From Allorhizocola rhizosphaerae (lineage in GTDB: Bacteria; Actinomycetota; Actinomycetes; Mycobacteriales; Micromonosporaceae): 53,232 nt of DNA. The position numbers and the translations under genes are program-made. Under the pieces are notes generated by a model that saw only the letters and a list, made by a program, of their open reading frames with translations, was not told the origin of the DNA and did no database searches. Of this stretch, positions 25,147 to 36,542 are shown piece after piece. The stretch is taken from contig NZ_QJUG01000025.1 in assembly GCF_003426775.1 (NCBI RefSeq), forward strand, positions 1-53,232, read 5' to 3'. Numbering within the stretch: the stretch's first letter is position 1; the number at the start of each line of letters is the position of its first letter.

Positions 25147-25941
25147 GTGAGCAGCAAAGCGGCTCTCGTCCTTAGCGCGGAAGAGGTGCCCTTCCCGCCC
25201 GGTGTGGACGATTTCTATCTCCCCGACCTCCTCGGTGGCCACGGCGTCTGGCTTACCAAGTTCACCCTGATGGTCTGGCTCGCGGTCGCGATCCTGATCG
25301 TCTTCTTCCTGGTCGCCTACCGCAACCCGAAGATCGTGCCGACCAAGATGCAGTGGATCGCCGAGAGCATCTACGGGTTCAACCGCGATGGCATCGCCAA
25401 GGACATGCTCGGGCACGAGGGCGTGAAGTTCGCGCCCTACCTAGCGACGCTGTTCTGCTTCATCGCGCTGACCAACATCTTCGCCATCGTCCCGTTGTTG
25501 CAGATCTCACCGAATTCGCACTTCGCGTTCCCGGTGATGCTGGCCGCGATCACCTACGTGCTGTATTGGTACTGGGGTTTCAAGGCGCACGGCGTGTGGG
25601 GCTACCTGAAGATGAACCTCTTCCCGCCCAACGTGCCCTGGCCGATGTACCTGATCCTCACGCCGATCGAGTTCGCCACGATCATCATCCTGCGGCCGTT
25701 CACGCTGTCGCTGCGGTTGTTCGCCAACATGTTCGCCGGCCACATGATGCTGCTGGTGTTCACGCTGGGCGGGTTCGTGCTGCTCAACGCGGGCGGCCTG
25801 CTCGCGCCGGTCTCGATCCTTTCGTGGCTGATGGCCGTCGCGTTGACAATCTTCGAGGCGTTGATCTGCATGTTGCAGGCCTACGTTTTCGTCCTGCTGA
25901 CAACGAGTTACCTGCAAAGTTCGCTCGCGCACGAGCACTAA
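25147..25941 (+). CDS. atpB: ATP synthase F0 subunit a
   Basis: Forms the proton half-channels of F0. 264 residues with five to six membrane segments. The essential Arg is in TLSLRLFANMFAGHMML in the fourth to fifth segment. The N-terminus SSKAALVLSAEEVPFPPGVDDF is usual for actinobacteria. GTG start with a GAAGGGGGAG ribosome-binding site. Confidence 0.97.
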   Translation: MSSKAALVLSAEEVPFPPGVDDFYLPDLLGGHGVWLTKFTLMVWLAVAILIVFFLVAYRNPKIVPTKMQWIAESIYGFNRDGIAKDMLGHEGVKFAPYLATLFCFIALTNIFAIVPLLQISPNSHFAFPVMLAAITYVLYWYWGFKAHGVWGYLKMNLFPPNVPWPMYLILTPIEFATIIILRPFTLSLRLFANMFAGHMMLLVFTLGGFVLLNAGGLLAPVSILSWLMAVALTIFEALICMLQAYVFVLLTTSYLQSSLAHEH

Positions 25942-26187
<246 letters not shown>

Positions 26188-26220
26188 CCGGTTCACGCTC
26201 CGAGAAACCGGGAGGAACCA

Positions 26221-26760
26221 ATGCGCTTTCTAGCCCAACCCGAACCCGAGGCGACGCCCAACCCGATCCTGCCGCACTGGGAAGAGCTGGTTGTCGGCTC
26301 GATCGCGTTCGCGATCCTGTGCTTCATCCTGATGAAGTTCGTCTTCCCCAAGATGGAGGAGACGTTCAAGGCGCGGGTTGACGCGATCGAGGGTGGCATC
26401 GAGCGCGCCGAGAAGGCGCAGGCCGAGGCAAACCAGCTGCTGAACCAGTACAAGGCGCAGCTGGCCGAGGCGAGGACCGAGGCCGCGCGCATCCGTGACG
26501 AGGCGCGCGCCGACGCCGAGGGCATCCGGCAGGACGTCCTGGCACGGGCGCGTGAGGAGTCCGACCGGATCATCGCGGCCGGCCGCGAGGCCCTGGCCGG
26601 TGAGCGCCAGGCCATCGTCCGGGAGCTGCGCGCCGAGATGGGCACGCTCGCGGTCGACCTGGCCAGCAAGATCGTTGGCGAGTCGCTCGCCGACGAGGCG
26701 CGCCGCAAGGGCACGGTCGAGCGGTTCCTCTCCGAGCTTGAGACGGCAAGGGCCAGCTGA
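26221..26760 (+). CDS. atpF: ATP synthase F0 subunit b
   Basis: 179 residues: one N-terminal membrane helix (VVGSIAFAILCFILMKFVF) and a long Ala/Glu/Arg-rich coiled coil that forms the peripheral stalk. Normal length and start for actinobacteria. Ends with TGATG, sharing one base with the atpH start. Confidence 0.96.
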   Translation: MRFLAQPEPEATPNPILPHWEELVVGSIAFAILCFILMKFVFPKMEETFKARVDAIEGGIERAEKAQAEANQLLNQYKAQLAEARTEAARIRDEARADAEGIRQDVLARAREESDRIIAAGREALAGERQAIVRELRAEMGTLAVDLASKIVGESLADEARRKGTVERFLSELETARAS

Positions 26761-27563
26761 TGCAGGCGGCAAGCCGGGAGTCCTACACGAAGGCGCTCGA
26801 CGCGTTGTCGGAGGGCGAGATCAGCATCGGCGTGGCCGACGAGATCCTGTCTTTCGCCAGGCTGCTCGAGCGCGAGCCGCGGCTGCGCCGGGCGCTTTCC
26901 GATCCCTCGCGTGGCGGGCAGGAGCGCGCCGAATTGGTGCGCAACCTGGTCGCCGGCAAGGTGAGCGATGACGCGGCCCGCCTGCTCGCGGAGCTCGCGA
27001 GCGGGCGGTGGTCCACCGCCACGGAGTTGCTCGACGCGACCGAGCGGCTCGGCGTCGACGCGTTGCTTATCAGCGCGGAGCGCGCGGGCGACCTGGCCGA
27101 GGTCGAGGACGAGCTGTTCCGGTTCGGACAGATCGTGTCGGGCGACACGCGGCTCGCGGCGACCGTCGGCGACTCGTCGGTGGCGGTGTCGCGGCGCGTG
27201 GAGCTGGTGCACCAGCTGCTCGACGGCAAGGCACAGTCCGTGACGATCAAGCTGGCCGAGATCGCCGTCGGCGGCTTCGGCGGGCGGGCCTTCGCCACCG
27301 CGCTGACCCGTCTGGTGGAGCTCGCGGCCGAGCGGCGCGAGGCCGAGATCGCCTACGTCACGGTCGCCGAGCCGCTGAGCGAGGCCGAGGAGCAGCGTCT
27401 ATCGGCTAGCCTTGCGGCCAAGTACGGTCGGCAGGTTTCACTCAAGATCACGGTGGACCCGCAGGTCCTCGGCGGTGTGAGCGTGCGCGTCGGCTCCGAC
27501 CTGTACGACGGAACCGTCGCACGACGACTTTCGACAGTTCGCAACGCCCTCGCGGCGCAATAG
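26760..27563 (+). CDS. atpH: ATP synthase F1 subunit delta
   Basis: 267 residues, the longer actinobacterial delta (compared with ~180 in E. coli), linking the peripheral stalk to F1. C-terminal conserved segment [20 protein letters not shown] and [20 protein letters not shown] are standard. Starts one base inside the atpF stop (TGATG). Confidence 0.95.
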   Translation: MQAASRESYTKALDALSEGEISIGVADEILSFARLLEREPRLRRALSDPSRGGQERAELVRNLVAGKVSDDAARLLAELASGRWSTATELLDATERLGVDALLISAERAGDLAEVEDELFRFGQIVSGDTRLAATVGDSSVAVSRRVELVHQLLDGKAQSVTIKLAEIAVGGFGGRAFATALTRLVELAAERREAEIAYVTVAEPLSEAEEQRLSASLAAKYGRQVSLKITVDPQVLGGVSVRVGSDLYDGTVARRLSTVRNALAAQ

Positions 27564-27580
27564 CAGATAAGGAAGTGAAG

Positions 27581-29218
27581 ATGGCCGAGCTGACCATCTC
27601 CTCCGAGGAGATCCGGGGAGCGCTGGAGCGCTTCATCTCCTCCTACACGCCCGATATCTCCCGCGAGGAGGTCGGCGTCGTCACCGAGGCCGGCGATGGC
27701 ATCGCCAAGGTGGAGGGCCTGCCCTCGACCATGGCCAACGAGCTGCTGGAGTTCGAGGACGGCACGCTCGGCGTGGCGCTGAACCTCGACATCCGCGAGA
27801 TCGGTGTCGTCGTCCTGGGCTCGTTTGAGGACATCGCGGAGGGCCAGACCGTCAAGCGCACCGGCCGGGTGCTCTCCGTGCCCGTGGGCGACGCGTTCCT
27901 CGGCCGGGTGGTCAACCCGCTCGGCCAGCCGATCGACGGGCTGGGCGAGATCGCCGACGAGGGTTTCCGCGAGCTGGAGCTGCAGGCGCCCAACGTCATG
28001 GTGCGCAAGAGCGTGCACGAGCCGCTCGAGACCGGCATCAAGGCCATCGACTCGATGACCCCGATCGGCCGGGGCCAGCGTCAGCTGATCATCGGTGACC
28101 GCAAGACCGGCAAGACCTCGGTGGCACTTGACGCGATCATCAACCAGCGCGACAACTGGAAGTCCGGCGACCCGCAGCGGCAGGTGCGCTGCATCTACGT
28201 GGCGATCGGGCAGAAGGCCTCGACCGTCGCGGCGGTGAAGGGCTCGCTCGAGGCCGCGGGCGCGATGGAATACACCACCATCGTCAACTCGCCCGCCTCC
28301 GACCCTGCGGGCTTCAAATACCTTGCGCCCTATGCGGGTTCGGCCATCGGCCAGCACTGGATGTATGCGGGCAAGCACGTGCTGATCGTGTTCGACGACC
28401 TGAGCAAGCAGGCCGAGGCCTACCGGGCCGTGTCGCTGCTGCTGCGCCGCCCGCCGGGCCGCGAGGCCTACCCGGGCGACGTTTTCTACCTGCACTCGCG
28501 CCTGCTGGAGCGCTGCGCGAAGCTGTCCGACGAGCTCGGCGCGGGTTCGATGACGGGTCTGCCGATCATCGAAACCAAGGCCGGTGACATCGCGGCGTTC
28601 ATCCCGACCAACGTCATCTCGATCACCGACGGCCAGATCTTCCTTGAGGAGGGTCTCTTCAACTCGGGTGTACGTCCCGCGATCAACGTGGGCACGTCCG
28701 TCTCCCGGGTCGGTGGTGCCGCGCAGCCCACGCCGATGCGCAAGGTCTCCGGCCGGCTGCGGCTCGACCTGGCCCAGTTCCGTGAGCTGGAGGCGTTCGC
28801 GGCGTTCGCGTCCGACCTGGACAAGGCGTCCCGGGCCCAGCTGGAGCGGGGTGCGCGCATCGTCGAGCTGCTCAAGCAGCAGAACAACGCGCCCGTGCCG
28901 ATGGCCGAGCAGGCCGCGGCGATCTGGGCCGGCACCGAGGGCAAGCTCGACGACGTGCCGGTGGGCGAGATCCGCCGGTTCGAGTCGGAGTTCCTCGGCT
29001 ACATGCGCCACTCCCACAAGGGCACGCTGGACGGGATCGCCTCCGGCACGTGGAACGACGACATCATCGCGTCGCTCGACGAGGCCGTCACCAAGTTCAA
29101 GCAGATGTTCCTGGCCGCCGAGGACGACCTGCACGTGCGCGACGAGGAGGCCAAGGCGCGCGAGGAGGCCGAGTCCGCCGAGAAGGTGACCCGCATCGTG
29201 CCGAAGAAGAAGGCCTAG
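27581..29218 (+). CDS. atpA: ATP synthase F1 subunit alpha
   Basis: 545 residues. Beta-barrel N-terminus, P-loop GDRKTGKTS, and the subunit signature [15 protein letters not shown]-terminal extension rich in Glu/Lys ([17 protein letters not shown]) typical of actinobacteria. ATG at 27581 was chosen because AAGGAA lies 6 bp upstream; an in-frame GTG six bases earlier overlaps that site. Confidence 0.97.
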   Translation: MAELTISSEEIRGALERFISSYTPDISREEVGVVTEAGDGIAKVEGLPSTMANELLEFEDGTLGVALNLDIREIGVVVLGSFEDIAEGQTVKRTGRVLSVPVGDAFLGRVVNPLGQPIDGLGEIADEGFRELELQAPNVMVRKSVHEPLETGIKAIDSMTPIGRGQRQLIIGDRKTGKTSVALDAIINQRDNWKSGDPQRQVRCIYVAIGQKASTVAAVKGSLEAAGAMEYTTIVNSPASDPAGFKYLAPYAGSAIGQHWMYAGKHVLIVFDDLSKQAEAYRAVSLLLRRPPGREAYPGDVFYLHSRLLERCAKLSDELGAGSMTGLPIIETKAGDIAAFIPTNVISITDGQIFLEEGLFNSGVRPAINVGTSVSRVGGAAQPTPMRKVSGRLRLDLAQFRELEAFAAFASDLDKASRAQLERGARIVELLKQQNNAPVPMAEQAAAIWAGTEGKLDDVPVGEIRRFESEFLGYMRHSHKGTLDGIASGTWNDDIIASLDEAVTKFKQMFLAAEDDLHVRDEEAKAREEAESAEKVTRIVPKKKA

Positions 29219-29220
29219 CA

Positions 29221-30144
29221 ATGGCCGGTCAGGTACGTGTTCTTCGGAGGCGGATCCGCGCGACCCGCTCGATGAAGAAGATCACCAAGGCGATGGAGCT
29301 CGTTGCCACCAGCCGCATCGGCAAGGCGCAGGAGCGGGTGGCGGCGTCGCTGCCCTACGCCAACGCCATCACCGGTGTGCTCACCGCGCTGGCCACCAAC
29401 ACCCGCGGCGAGCACCCGCTGCTGGCGCCGAAGGAGTCGGTGACCCGGGCGGGCGTGCTGCTGATCACGAGCGACCGTGGGCTCTGCGGTGGATACAACG
29501 TCAATGCCATCCGCACGGCCGAGGAACTCATCGCGAAGCTGCGCGCCGAGGGCAAGCAGATCTCGCTGTTCGTGATCGGCCGCAAGGGGACCACGTACTA
29601 CCGGTTCCGGGGGCGTGAGCTCGCCGGCACGTGGAGCGGGTTCTCCGAGCAGCCGCGGTTCACCGACGCGCAGAAGGTGGGCGAGACGCTGATCGAGGCG
29701 TTCCTGCGGCCGGCCGACGAGGCCCCCGAGGACGGCGAGGTCGAGGGCGTCGATGAGCTGCACATCGTGTATACGGAATTCAAATCGCTGATGACACAGC
29801 GGCCCGACGCCAAGATCTTCGCGCCCATGCAGATCGAGGAGCGCACGGCGGAGGAGGCGGGAGTCATCCTGCCGGCATACGAGTTCGAGCCCGACGCGGG
29901 CGAGCTGCTCGACGCGCTGCTGCCCAAATACATCAACACCAGGATCTACGCGGCCCTGCTCGACGCGGCCGCGAGCGAGTCGGCGGCGCGCCGCAAGGCG
30001 ATGAAGAGCGCCACCGACAACGCCGAAGACATGATCAAGCGGTTGACCCGGGAGATGAACTCGTCCCGGCAGGCCGCGATCACCCAGGAAATCAGTGAGA
30101 TCGTCGGCGGCGTGAACGCGCTCGCGGCGGCGGGGAGTGAATAA
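29221..30144 (+). CDS. atpG: ATP synthase F1 subunit gamma
   Basis: 307 residues; the rotor shaft. N-terminal helix [21 protein letters not shown] followed by [12 protein letters not shown] and the C-terminal [14 protein letters not shown] / [15 protein letters not shown] pair, the coiled coil inside F1. Lies 2 bp after atpA with GAAGG 7 bp before the ATG. The longer open frame upstream of this ATG is only a shadow of atpA. Confidence 0.97.
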   Translation: MAGQVRVLRRRIRATRSMKKITKAMELVATSRIGKAQERVAASLPYANAITGVLTALATNTRGEHPLLAPKESVTRAGVLLITSDRGLCGGYNVNAIRTAEELIAKLRAEGKQISLFVIGRKGTTYYRFRGRELAGTWSGFSEQPRFTDAQKVGETLIEAFLRPADEAPEDGEVEGVDELHIVYTEFKSLMTQRPDAKIFAPMQIEERTAEEAGVILPAYEFEPDAGELLDALLPKYINTRIYAALLDAAASESAARRKAMKSATDNAEDMIKRLTREMNSSRQAAITQEISEIVGGVNALAAAGSE

Positions 30145-31581
<1,437 letters not shown>

Positions 31582-31602
31582 GTCGGACCTCAAGCAGGCG
31601 CA

Positions 31603-31630
31603 GGCGGCACCGGGATTTCCCGGTGCCGCC
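31603..31630. terminator. Bidirectional terminator after atpD
   Basis: 12-bp perfect stem GGCGGCACCGGG / CCCGGTGCCGCC with loop ATTT and a following TCACTTTTG. It is 21 bp past the atpD stop and ends immediately before the stop of the opposing small membrane-protein gene, so it can serve both. It marks the left edge of the segment that appears inverted. Confidence 0.85.
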
Positions 31631-31930
31631 TCACTTTTGCGCGACAGCGGTCACGATGGTCACGAGTCCCGTGGCGAGCAGGAGGAGCGCGCCCAGCAGC
31701 ACGATCAACCAGGCGTTGGGCTTGCGCAGCAAATCGTCGCTGCCCCAGGGGATTTTCGGCTCGCCCCGGTATTCGCCGGCGAACAGGCCATCGAGCGTCC
31801 CGACTTCCCGGTCCTGCTCGGCCCGGAACTTGGCGCGCTGCCTTAGCGCGTAGCGGCCGAGCATGAGCCCCGCGGCCAGTAACGCGAGGCCCAGGATGAT
31901 CGCCAGCGCGGGTTGGTGGTCGGCGGGCAT
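31631..31930 (-). CDS. Small membrane protein with two membrane segments
   Basis: 99 residues: hydrophobic segment near residues 7-25, a charged cytoplasmic middle (RQRAKFRAEQDREVGTLDG and FAGEYRGEPKIPWG), and a second segment near 77-96. No family recognised. It follows the methyltransferase by 35 bp on the minus strand and ends at the terminator shared with atpD. The other long frames across this DNA have poor codon bias. Confidence 0.65.
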   Translation of the reverse strand: MPADHQPALAIILGLALLAAGLMLGRYALRQRAKFRAEQDREVGTLDGLFAGEYRGEPKIPWGSDDLLRKPNAWLIVLLGALLLLATGLVTIVTAVAQK

Positions 31931-31965
31931 ACGGCCAGGGTAGGGGCGATCCGCAACAACATGGA

Positions 31966-32529
31966 CTAGGGTTTCCGGGCGCGGAATTTGACGGCCTTGC
32001 GCGGGGCGACATCGACGTGGATGTCGGTGAAGCCTGCGGCCGCGAGGCGGTCGGGCAGGGTCGCGGGGTCGACGACCACGCGCGTGTCTCCAATATGGAT
32101 GATGCGCCAGCGCAGGGTGGGCACGCTGTCCGAGCCTGCGAACACGCCGCGGGGCCGCAGCACTCGGCATGCCTCGGCGAAGATGCGGTCCTGCAGAGCG
32201 GGCGACGGCACGTGGTGCAGCATGGTGAAGCAGACGACCGCGCTGAAACGGCTGTCGGGCAAGGGGATCGCCGTGCCGTCGCCGTGGATGACATCCACCG
32301 TGTCGCCGTAGGCGTGGCGGAGGCCGCCAGCGAGGGCCGGGTCGATTTCCAGCGCGGTGAGCCGCGGGACCATGGGTGCCAGCACTTTGGTCGTGGCCCC
32401 GAAGCCCGGGCCGATTTCGAGGACATCGTCGCCCAGCTCGATCCCGCGCAGCGCCCACGGGAGCACCTCGTGCTCGATCTTGTCGAACCACGAGTCGGAG
32501 CGGCACAGCCTGTTGTGGATCCGGTTCAT
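31966..32529 (-). CDS. Class I SAM-dependent methyltransferase
   Basis: 187 residues. SAM motif I VLEIGPGFGATTKVL, acidic motif LTALEIDPAL, motif II DVIHGDGTAIPLPDSRF and VVCFTMLHHVP, i.e. the Methyltransf_11 group. Substrate not predictable. ATG at 32529 gives MNRIHNRLCRSDSWFDKI, which reads as the natural start; longer frame upstream lacks conservation. Divergent from the AraC gene across 56 bp that contains TTGACT on the minus strand. Confidence 0.85.
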   Translation of the reverse strand: MNRIHNRLCRSDSWFDKIEHEVLPWALRGIELGDDVLEIGPGFGATTKVLAPMVPRLTALEIDPALAGGLRHAYGDTVDVIHGDGTAIPLPDSRFSAVVCFTMLHHVPSPALQDRIFAEACRVLRPRGVFAGSDSVPTLRWRIIHIGDTRVVVDPATLPDRLAAAGFTDIHVDVAPRKAVKFRARKP

Positions 32530-32585
32530 GCCTGCAGAGTCAACCGGCCCACCATCGTGGCCGAAATGAGCTAGCCTGCCAAACG

Positions 32586-33362
32586 ATGTCTCAAGACGGA
32601 CACGTGCCACCGGGCTTCAGCGCCACCCGCCTCGCGCGAAGCCGCGCCCTCGCCGTAGCCACGCTCAACCTGCCTTCGGGCACCGGCTTCACCCCGCACA
32701 CACACGCCGAGCACCAGCTCACCTGGGCTCAGTCGGGCGCACTGAGCATGCGGGTCGATGAGCGGGTGTGGGTGCTCCCGCCCACGCTCGCGCTCTGGAT
32801 GCCGGCCGGCCTCCCGCACGCCGTGGACGCCCACGCGCGCAGCGTCATGTACGGCCTCTACCTCAGCCCCGCCTCGTGCCCGATCCCATGGACGGAGCCG
32901 ACCGTCGTGGCGGTCGATGGTCTGCTCGGCGCGCTGATTGTGCATCTGGCGGGCGACGGCCCGGCCCCGGCCGAGCGTGCCCGTGCCGAGGCCGTGCTGT
33001 TCGATCTGGTCCGCCCGGTTTCCGTGACCACCGTTGCGGCGCGCATGCCGCGCGATGACCGGGCCCTCGCCGTAGCGAAACTGCTCAGCGAGGACCCGGC
33101 CGACTCCCGCTCGCTAGACGTCTTGGGCCGGGGCGTGGGCGCCAGCGGGCGCACCCTCGCCAGACTCTTCCTGGCAGAGACCGGGCTGACGTTTGCCCGC
33201 TGGCGTGAGCAGACGCGGCTGCGTGCCGCGCTGGAACTCCTCGCCCGTGGGCTACCCGTGTCGACCGTCGCGCACCGCGTGGGCTACGCCAACCCGAGCG
33301 CGTTCGTGGCCATGTTCCGCAGACTCACCGGCACCACACCGGGCGCCTATTTCACCCACTGA
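32586..33362 (+). CDS. AraC family regulator with cupin N-terminal domain
   Basis: 258 residues. N-terminal cupin domain (HTHAEHQLTWAQSGALSM, WMPAGLPHAV) as sensor and C-terminal double helix-turn-helix (LDVLGRGVGASGRTLARLF; VSTVAHRVGYANPSAFVAMF) ending in TGTTPGAYF. TAGCCT at 32572 lies 8 bp before the ATG, so the message is close to leaderless. Its last 11 bp overlap the opposing SDR gene. Likely controls a neighbour; target unknown. Confidence 0.88.
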   Translation: MSQDGHVPPGFSATRLARSRALAVATLNLPSGTGFTPHTHAEHQLTWAQSGALSMRVDERVWVLPPTLALWMPAGLPHAVDAHARSVMYGLYLSPASCPIPWTEPTVVAVDGLLGALIVHLAGDGPAPAERARAEAVLFDLVRPVSVTTVAARMPRDDRALAVAKLLSEDPADSRSLDVLGRGVGASGRTLARLFLAETGLTFARWREQTRLRAALELLARGLPVSTVAHRVGYANPSAFVAMFRRLTGTTPGAYFTH

Positions 33363-34263
33363 TCATTTCCAAAAGCACACTGTCGATAGTGGACGGTTTG
33401 ACGCCGAGCACCTCCTGCGTCTTGGTGGAGTCGAGCAGCTCGGGCAGGTCGAGCAGATAGCGCATCTCGCGGAACTCCGCGGCGATCGCGTCCTTCCGTG
33501 CCAGCGCCCAGAGCTCCTCATTGGACAGTTCTCGCAGCACGTGCTCGCGCACTCCCGCCAGCTCGGCGAACACGCCGGTCAGCTCACGCACAGAAAGTTC
33601 CGAAAAGGACGGCACATGCCATGCCTGCCCCCACGCGGCTTCGCTGCGGCTCGCCGCGACCAGCGTCGCTGCCGCATCGCCGGTGTAGGTCCAGCTGTAT
33701 GGCGCATCCAGATCGCCCGGCCACCATCCCGCCCGGCCCGCCAGGATCTCGGGCGCAACCGAGAGTGTGAACAGTGAAACCGTTGCAGGGCCGACGAAGT
33801 GGTTGCCGCGGACCTCTGTCACCCGCACCCGGCCCGCTTGGTGCGCCTCGAGCGCGTCGTGCCACATCCGCGCCCGCACCCGGCCCTTGACGCTGATCGG
33901 CGCCATCGGCAGGTCTTCGGTGAGCTGCCCCACCACGCGGCCATAGCCATAGGTGTTGCCCAGCATCACATACGAGGCCCCGGTCCGTTCGGCCGCGGCG
34001 AGCATCGATGCCGCCAGCGGTGGCCAGTCTTGCGGCCAGCGATCATAGCCGGGCATGGCCGTGTTGAACAGGGTGGCCGCTCCCTTCGCAAGTGTGGCAA
34101 GGGTTTCGGTGTCCGTGGCGTCGGCGGCGACGCGCTCGATGTTCGGATGATCAGGCCCGCCGCCGCGTCTGCTCACGATGCGAACCTGGTCACCCGCCTC
34201 GGCGAGTTGTGTGGCGGTGGCCGATCCCGTGGACCCCGCTCCCACGATGAGTTGAAGTGACAT
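33352..34263 (-). CDS. NAD(P)-dependent SDR/NmrA-like protein
   Basis: 303 residues of the extended short-chain dehydrogenase fold. N-terminal MSLQLIVGAGSTGSATATQL is a Rossmann motif; MLGNTYGYG provides the Tyr region, but the usual YxxxK is not complete (YGYGRV), so it may be a binding or atypical member. C-terminal half has SWTYTGDAAATLVAAS, as in epimerase-like proteins. Divergent from the second AraC gene. Substrate unknown. Confidence 0.75.
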   Translation of the reverse strand: MSLQLIVGAGSTGSATATQLAEAGDQVRIVSRRGGGPDHPNIERVAADATDTETLATLAKGAATLFNTAMPGYDRWPQDWPPLAASMLAAAERTGASYVMLGNTYGYGRVVGQLTEDLPMAPISVKGRVRARMWHDALEAHQAGRVRVTEVRGNHFVGPATVSLFTLSVAPEILAGRAGWWPGDLDAPYSWTYTGDAAATLVAASRSEAAWGQAWHVPSFSELSVRELTGVFAELAGVREHVLRELSNEELWALARKDAIAAEFREMRYLLDLPELLDSTKTQEVLGVKPSTIDSVLLEMISG

Positions 34264-34359
34264 GAGGCGACCGTATGGCCATGCCCGAGGACGGCGAATG
34301 GCTCAGAGTCCCGCTTTTATGTTCAGGCGTCTTTTTTTGGTACGCGTTAGGCTCGCGCA

Positions 34360-35264
34360 GTGGACATGCTGAGCGACGTCATCACCGCCATGCGCACGGG
34401 CCGGCCGCATGCCGCCCGCACCCGGACGCGGGCGCCATGGGGCGTGCGCTTCCCGCACAACGAGGCCGCCGGATGCCACGTGGTGCTTCAGGGTTCGGCG
34501 TGGCTGTCGTATGCCGACCGCGAGCCCGCGCCGCTCGGCGTGGGCGATGCGGTCTTCGTAACGCGGGTGCCCCGGGCCGGATATGGGCTCCTCGATGCGC
34601 CGGGCAGCCATCTGACCGACTTCACCCCTAGCCGGTCGGACCCGCTGGACAGCGTCGACATCGAGGGGTACGGGCCCGAGACCGTGATGCTGTGCGCCGC
34701 CTACTACTTCACCGCACCCGGACCCACCCGCTGCTCGGCGACCTGCCGGAGGTCATCCACCTGCCCGCCCGGCTCGGCCGGCACCAGGCCCTGCGCATGG
34801 CGGTCGAACTGCTCGGCAACGAGCTCGGGCAGCCGTCCGCCGGCACGGCCGCCGCCCTGCCCGCGCTCGTGGACATGCTGCTGCTGTTCGTGCTGCGCGC
34901 CTGGTTCGACGAACAGCCCGACGCCCGCGGCGGATGGGCCGCCGTGCTGCGTGATCCGGCGATCGTGGCCGCGCTGGAGGGCATCCATCGCGAGCCCGCC
35001 CGCGCGTGGACGGTCGAGGAGCTGGCCCGCCTGGCCGGGCTGTCCCGCTCGGCGTTCGCCAAGCGCTTCACCGCGCTGGTCGGCCGCCCGCCGCTGGCCT
35101 ACCTCACATGGTGGCGCATGACGACGGCGGCCCGGCTGCTGCGCTCGTCGGACACCTCGCTGCGTGCGGTCGCCGCAAAGGCGGGTTACGCCTCGGAGTT
35201 CGCGTTTGCCAAGGCGTTCAAGCGCGAATACGGCACGGCACCCGGCCGCTACCGGTACTCGTAA
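34360..35264 (+). pseudogene. AraC family regulator (cupin_6), split by a frameshift
   Basis: The first part (GTG start, MDMLSDVITAMRTGRPHAAR, cupin domain through VMLCAAYYFTAPG) is in one frame; the rest (THPLLGDLPEVIHLPARLGR onward, with two helix-turn-helix motifs LARLAGLSRSAFAKRF and KAGYASEFAFAKAFKREYG) is in the -1 frame. Family members read continuously through YxxHPLLxxLPEV, so the join is at about 34720-34733 (in GCACCCGGACCCACCCGC). One base seems lost. It may be a true pseudogene or a sequencing indel. TAGGCT 7 bp before the GTG suggests a leaderless start; the last 16 bp overlap the opposing gene. Confidence 0.8.
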
Positions 35265-36100
35265 AAGCCCTTGCCCGACTTGCGGCCCAGCTCACCGGCC
35301 GAAACCATGCGTTGCAACAACTCTGGCGGGAAGAACTTGGGGTCGCCGGTGTCGGTGTAGATGTTTTTCGTGGCGTGCATCAGGATGTCGACGCCCGTGA
35401 GATCCGTGGTGGCCAGCGGGCCCATCGCGTGGCCGAAGCCGAGCTTGCACGCCGTGTCGAGGTCTTCGGGGCTCACGACACCCGACTCGACGAGCTTGAC
35501 CGCCTCGACGACAAGCGCCGAGATCAGCCGGGTCGTCACGAACCCGGCGATGTCGCGGTTGACCACGATGCAGGTCTTGCCGATCTCCTCGGCGAAGGAG
35601 CGTGCCACGGCGAGGGTCTCGTCGCTCGTCCGGTGCCCTCGCACCAGTTCACAGAGCTTCATCATGGGTACCGGCGAAAAGAAGTGAGTGCCCACCACGC
35701 ACTCGGGCCGTTCGGTCACGGCGGCGATCTGGGTGATCGGGATGGCGCTGGTGTTCGTGCCAAGCACGGCCTCGGGTTTGCAGATGCGGTCCAGCTCGCG
35801 GAACACACCCTGCTTGACGTCGAGGCGCTCGAACACGGCCTCGATCACGACATCGGCCTCGGCCGCGGCCTCCAGCTCGGTGGTCGGCGTGATGCGCGAG
35901 AGCGCGGCCTCCGCGTCGTCGGCGCTGATCGTGCCCTTGGCCGCGAACCTGTCCAGCGACTTGCGGATGCCGTCCACGCCACGGGCCGTCGCCGCGTCAT
36001 CAAGATCGCGTAGCGTGACCTGCCACCCCGCCTGCGCCGCCACCTGTGCTATGCCCGAGCCCATCAGGCCCGCCCCGATTACCGCAACACTCTTCGCCAT
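35249..36100 (-). CDS. 3-hydroxybutyryl-CoA dehydrogenase
   Basis: 283 residues. Rossmann motif VAVIGAGLMGSGIAQ, then ADVVIEAVFERLDVK, TNTSAIPITQIA, GTHFFSPVPMMKLCELV with the catalytic His, and the C-terminal domain starting RDIAGFVTTRLISAL and ending KSGKGFYEYR. Oxidises 3-hydroxybutyryl-CoA with NAD(P) in fatty acid or butyrate/PHB metabolism, and could feed the ethylmalonyl-CoA route whose mutase lies 8 kb away. ATG 36100 is the family start; the longer frame upstream is not conserved. Confidence 0.93.
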   Translation of the reverse strand: MAKSVAVIGAGLMGSGIAQVAAQAGWQVTLRDLDDAATARGVDGIRKSLDRFAAKGTISADDAEAALSRITPTTELEAAAEADVVIEAVFERLDVKQGVFRELDRICKPEAVLGTNTSAIPITQIAAVTERPECVVGTHFFSPVPMMKLCELVRGHRTSDETLAVARSFAEEIGKTCIVVNRDIAGFVTTRLISALVVEAVKLVESGVVSPEDLDTACKLGFGHAMGPLATTDLTGVDILMHATKNIYTDTGDPKFFPPELLQRMVSAGELGRKSGKGFYEYR

Positions 36101-36183
36101 AGCGCTCAATCTAACGACTCCCGGAGGTAAGTAGTTCAGGCGACCCCATTCGCGAAACCGCTTCGAAGTGCAAAACTGTGGCC

Positions 36184-36516
36184 ATGGCACTCGTCGGCCC
36201 CTTGATCGCGATAGTGATGATCGCAGTTATGGCCGCTCTGCTGCACCGCAGTTTGCGCACTGCTGAACCAGAGCCCGCGCCCGTGGAGGAACTCCGCGAC
36301 ACCGGTTCCATGCCGGACGACTACGGCCTGCTCGCGCCGGCCGCCGTGACCCGTACCCACGCCGAGGCCCTCCAGGTCAGGCAGCAACTGCGCGAGGCGG
36401 GCATCCGCTCGACCGTGGCCAACACCCCCGATGGCCAGGTGCAGGTGCTCGTGTTCGGCGACCAGGTGGTCCGGGCACGCCGGCTCGTGGGATGGACCGG
36501 ACCCAAACCCCAATAG
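36184..36516 (+). CDS. Membrane-anchored DUF2007-like small protein
   Basis: 110 residues: one N-terminal membrane segment (VGPLIAIVMIAVMAALL), a Pro/Glu-rich linker, then a domain with AEALQVRQQLREAGIRSTVA and VQVLVFGDQVVRARRLV, which resembles the small DUF2007-type putative signal-transducing fold. Function unknown. An in-frame GTG two codons upstream is an alternative start. Convergent with murA across 26 bp. Confidence 0.55.
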   Translation: MALVGPLIAIVMIAVMAALLHRSLRTAEPEPAPVEELRDTGSMPDDYGLLAPAAVTRTHAEALQVRQQLREAGIRSTVANTPDGQVQVLVFGDQVVRARRLVGWTGPKPQ

Positions 36517-36542
36517 CGGCCACACGCCGGGCTCAACAGCCG

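Noticed and set aside
34700-34740. Programmed -1 frameshift in the AraC gene.
   Set aside because: No X-XXY-YYZ slippery heptamer in the right phase and no stem-loop noted; family members read in one frame. A plain indel is simpler.
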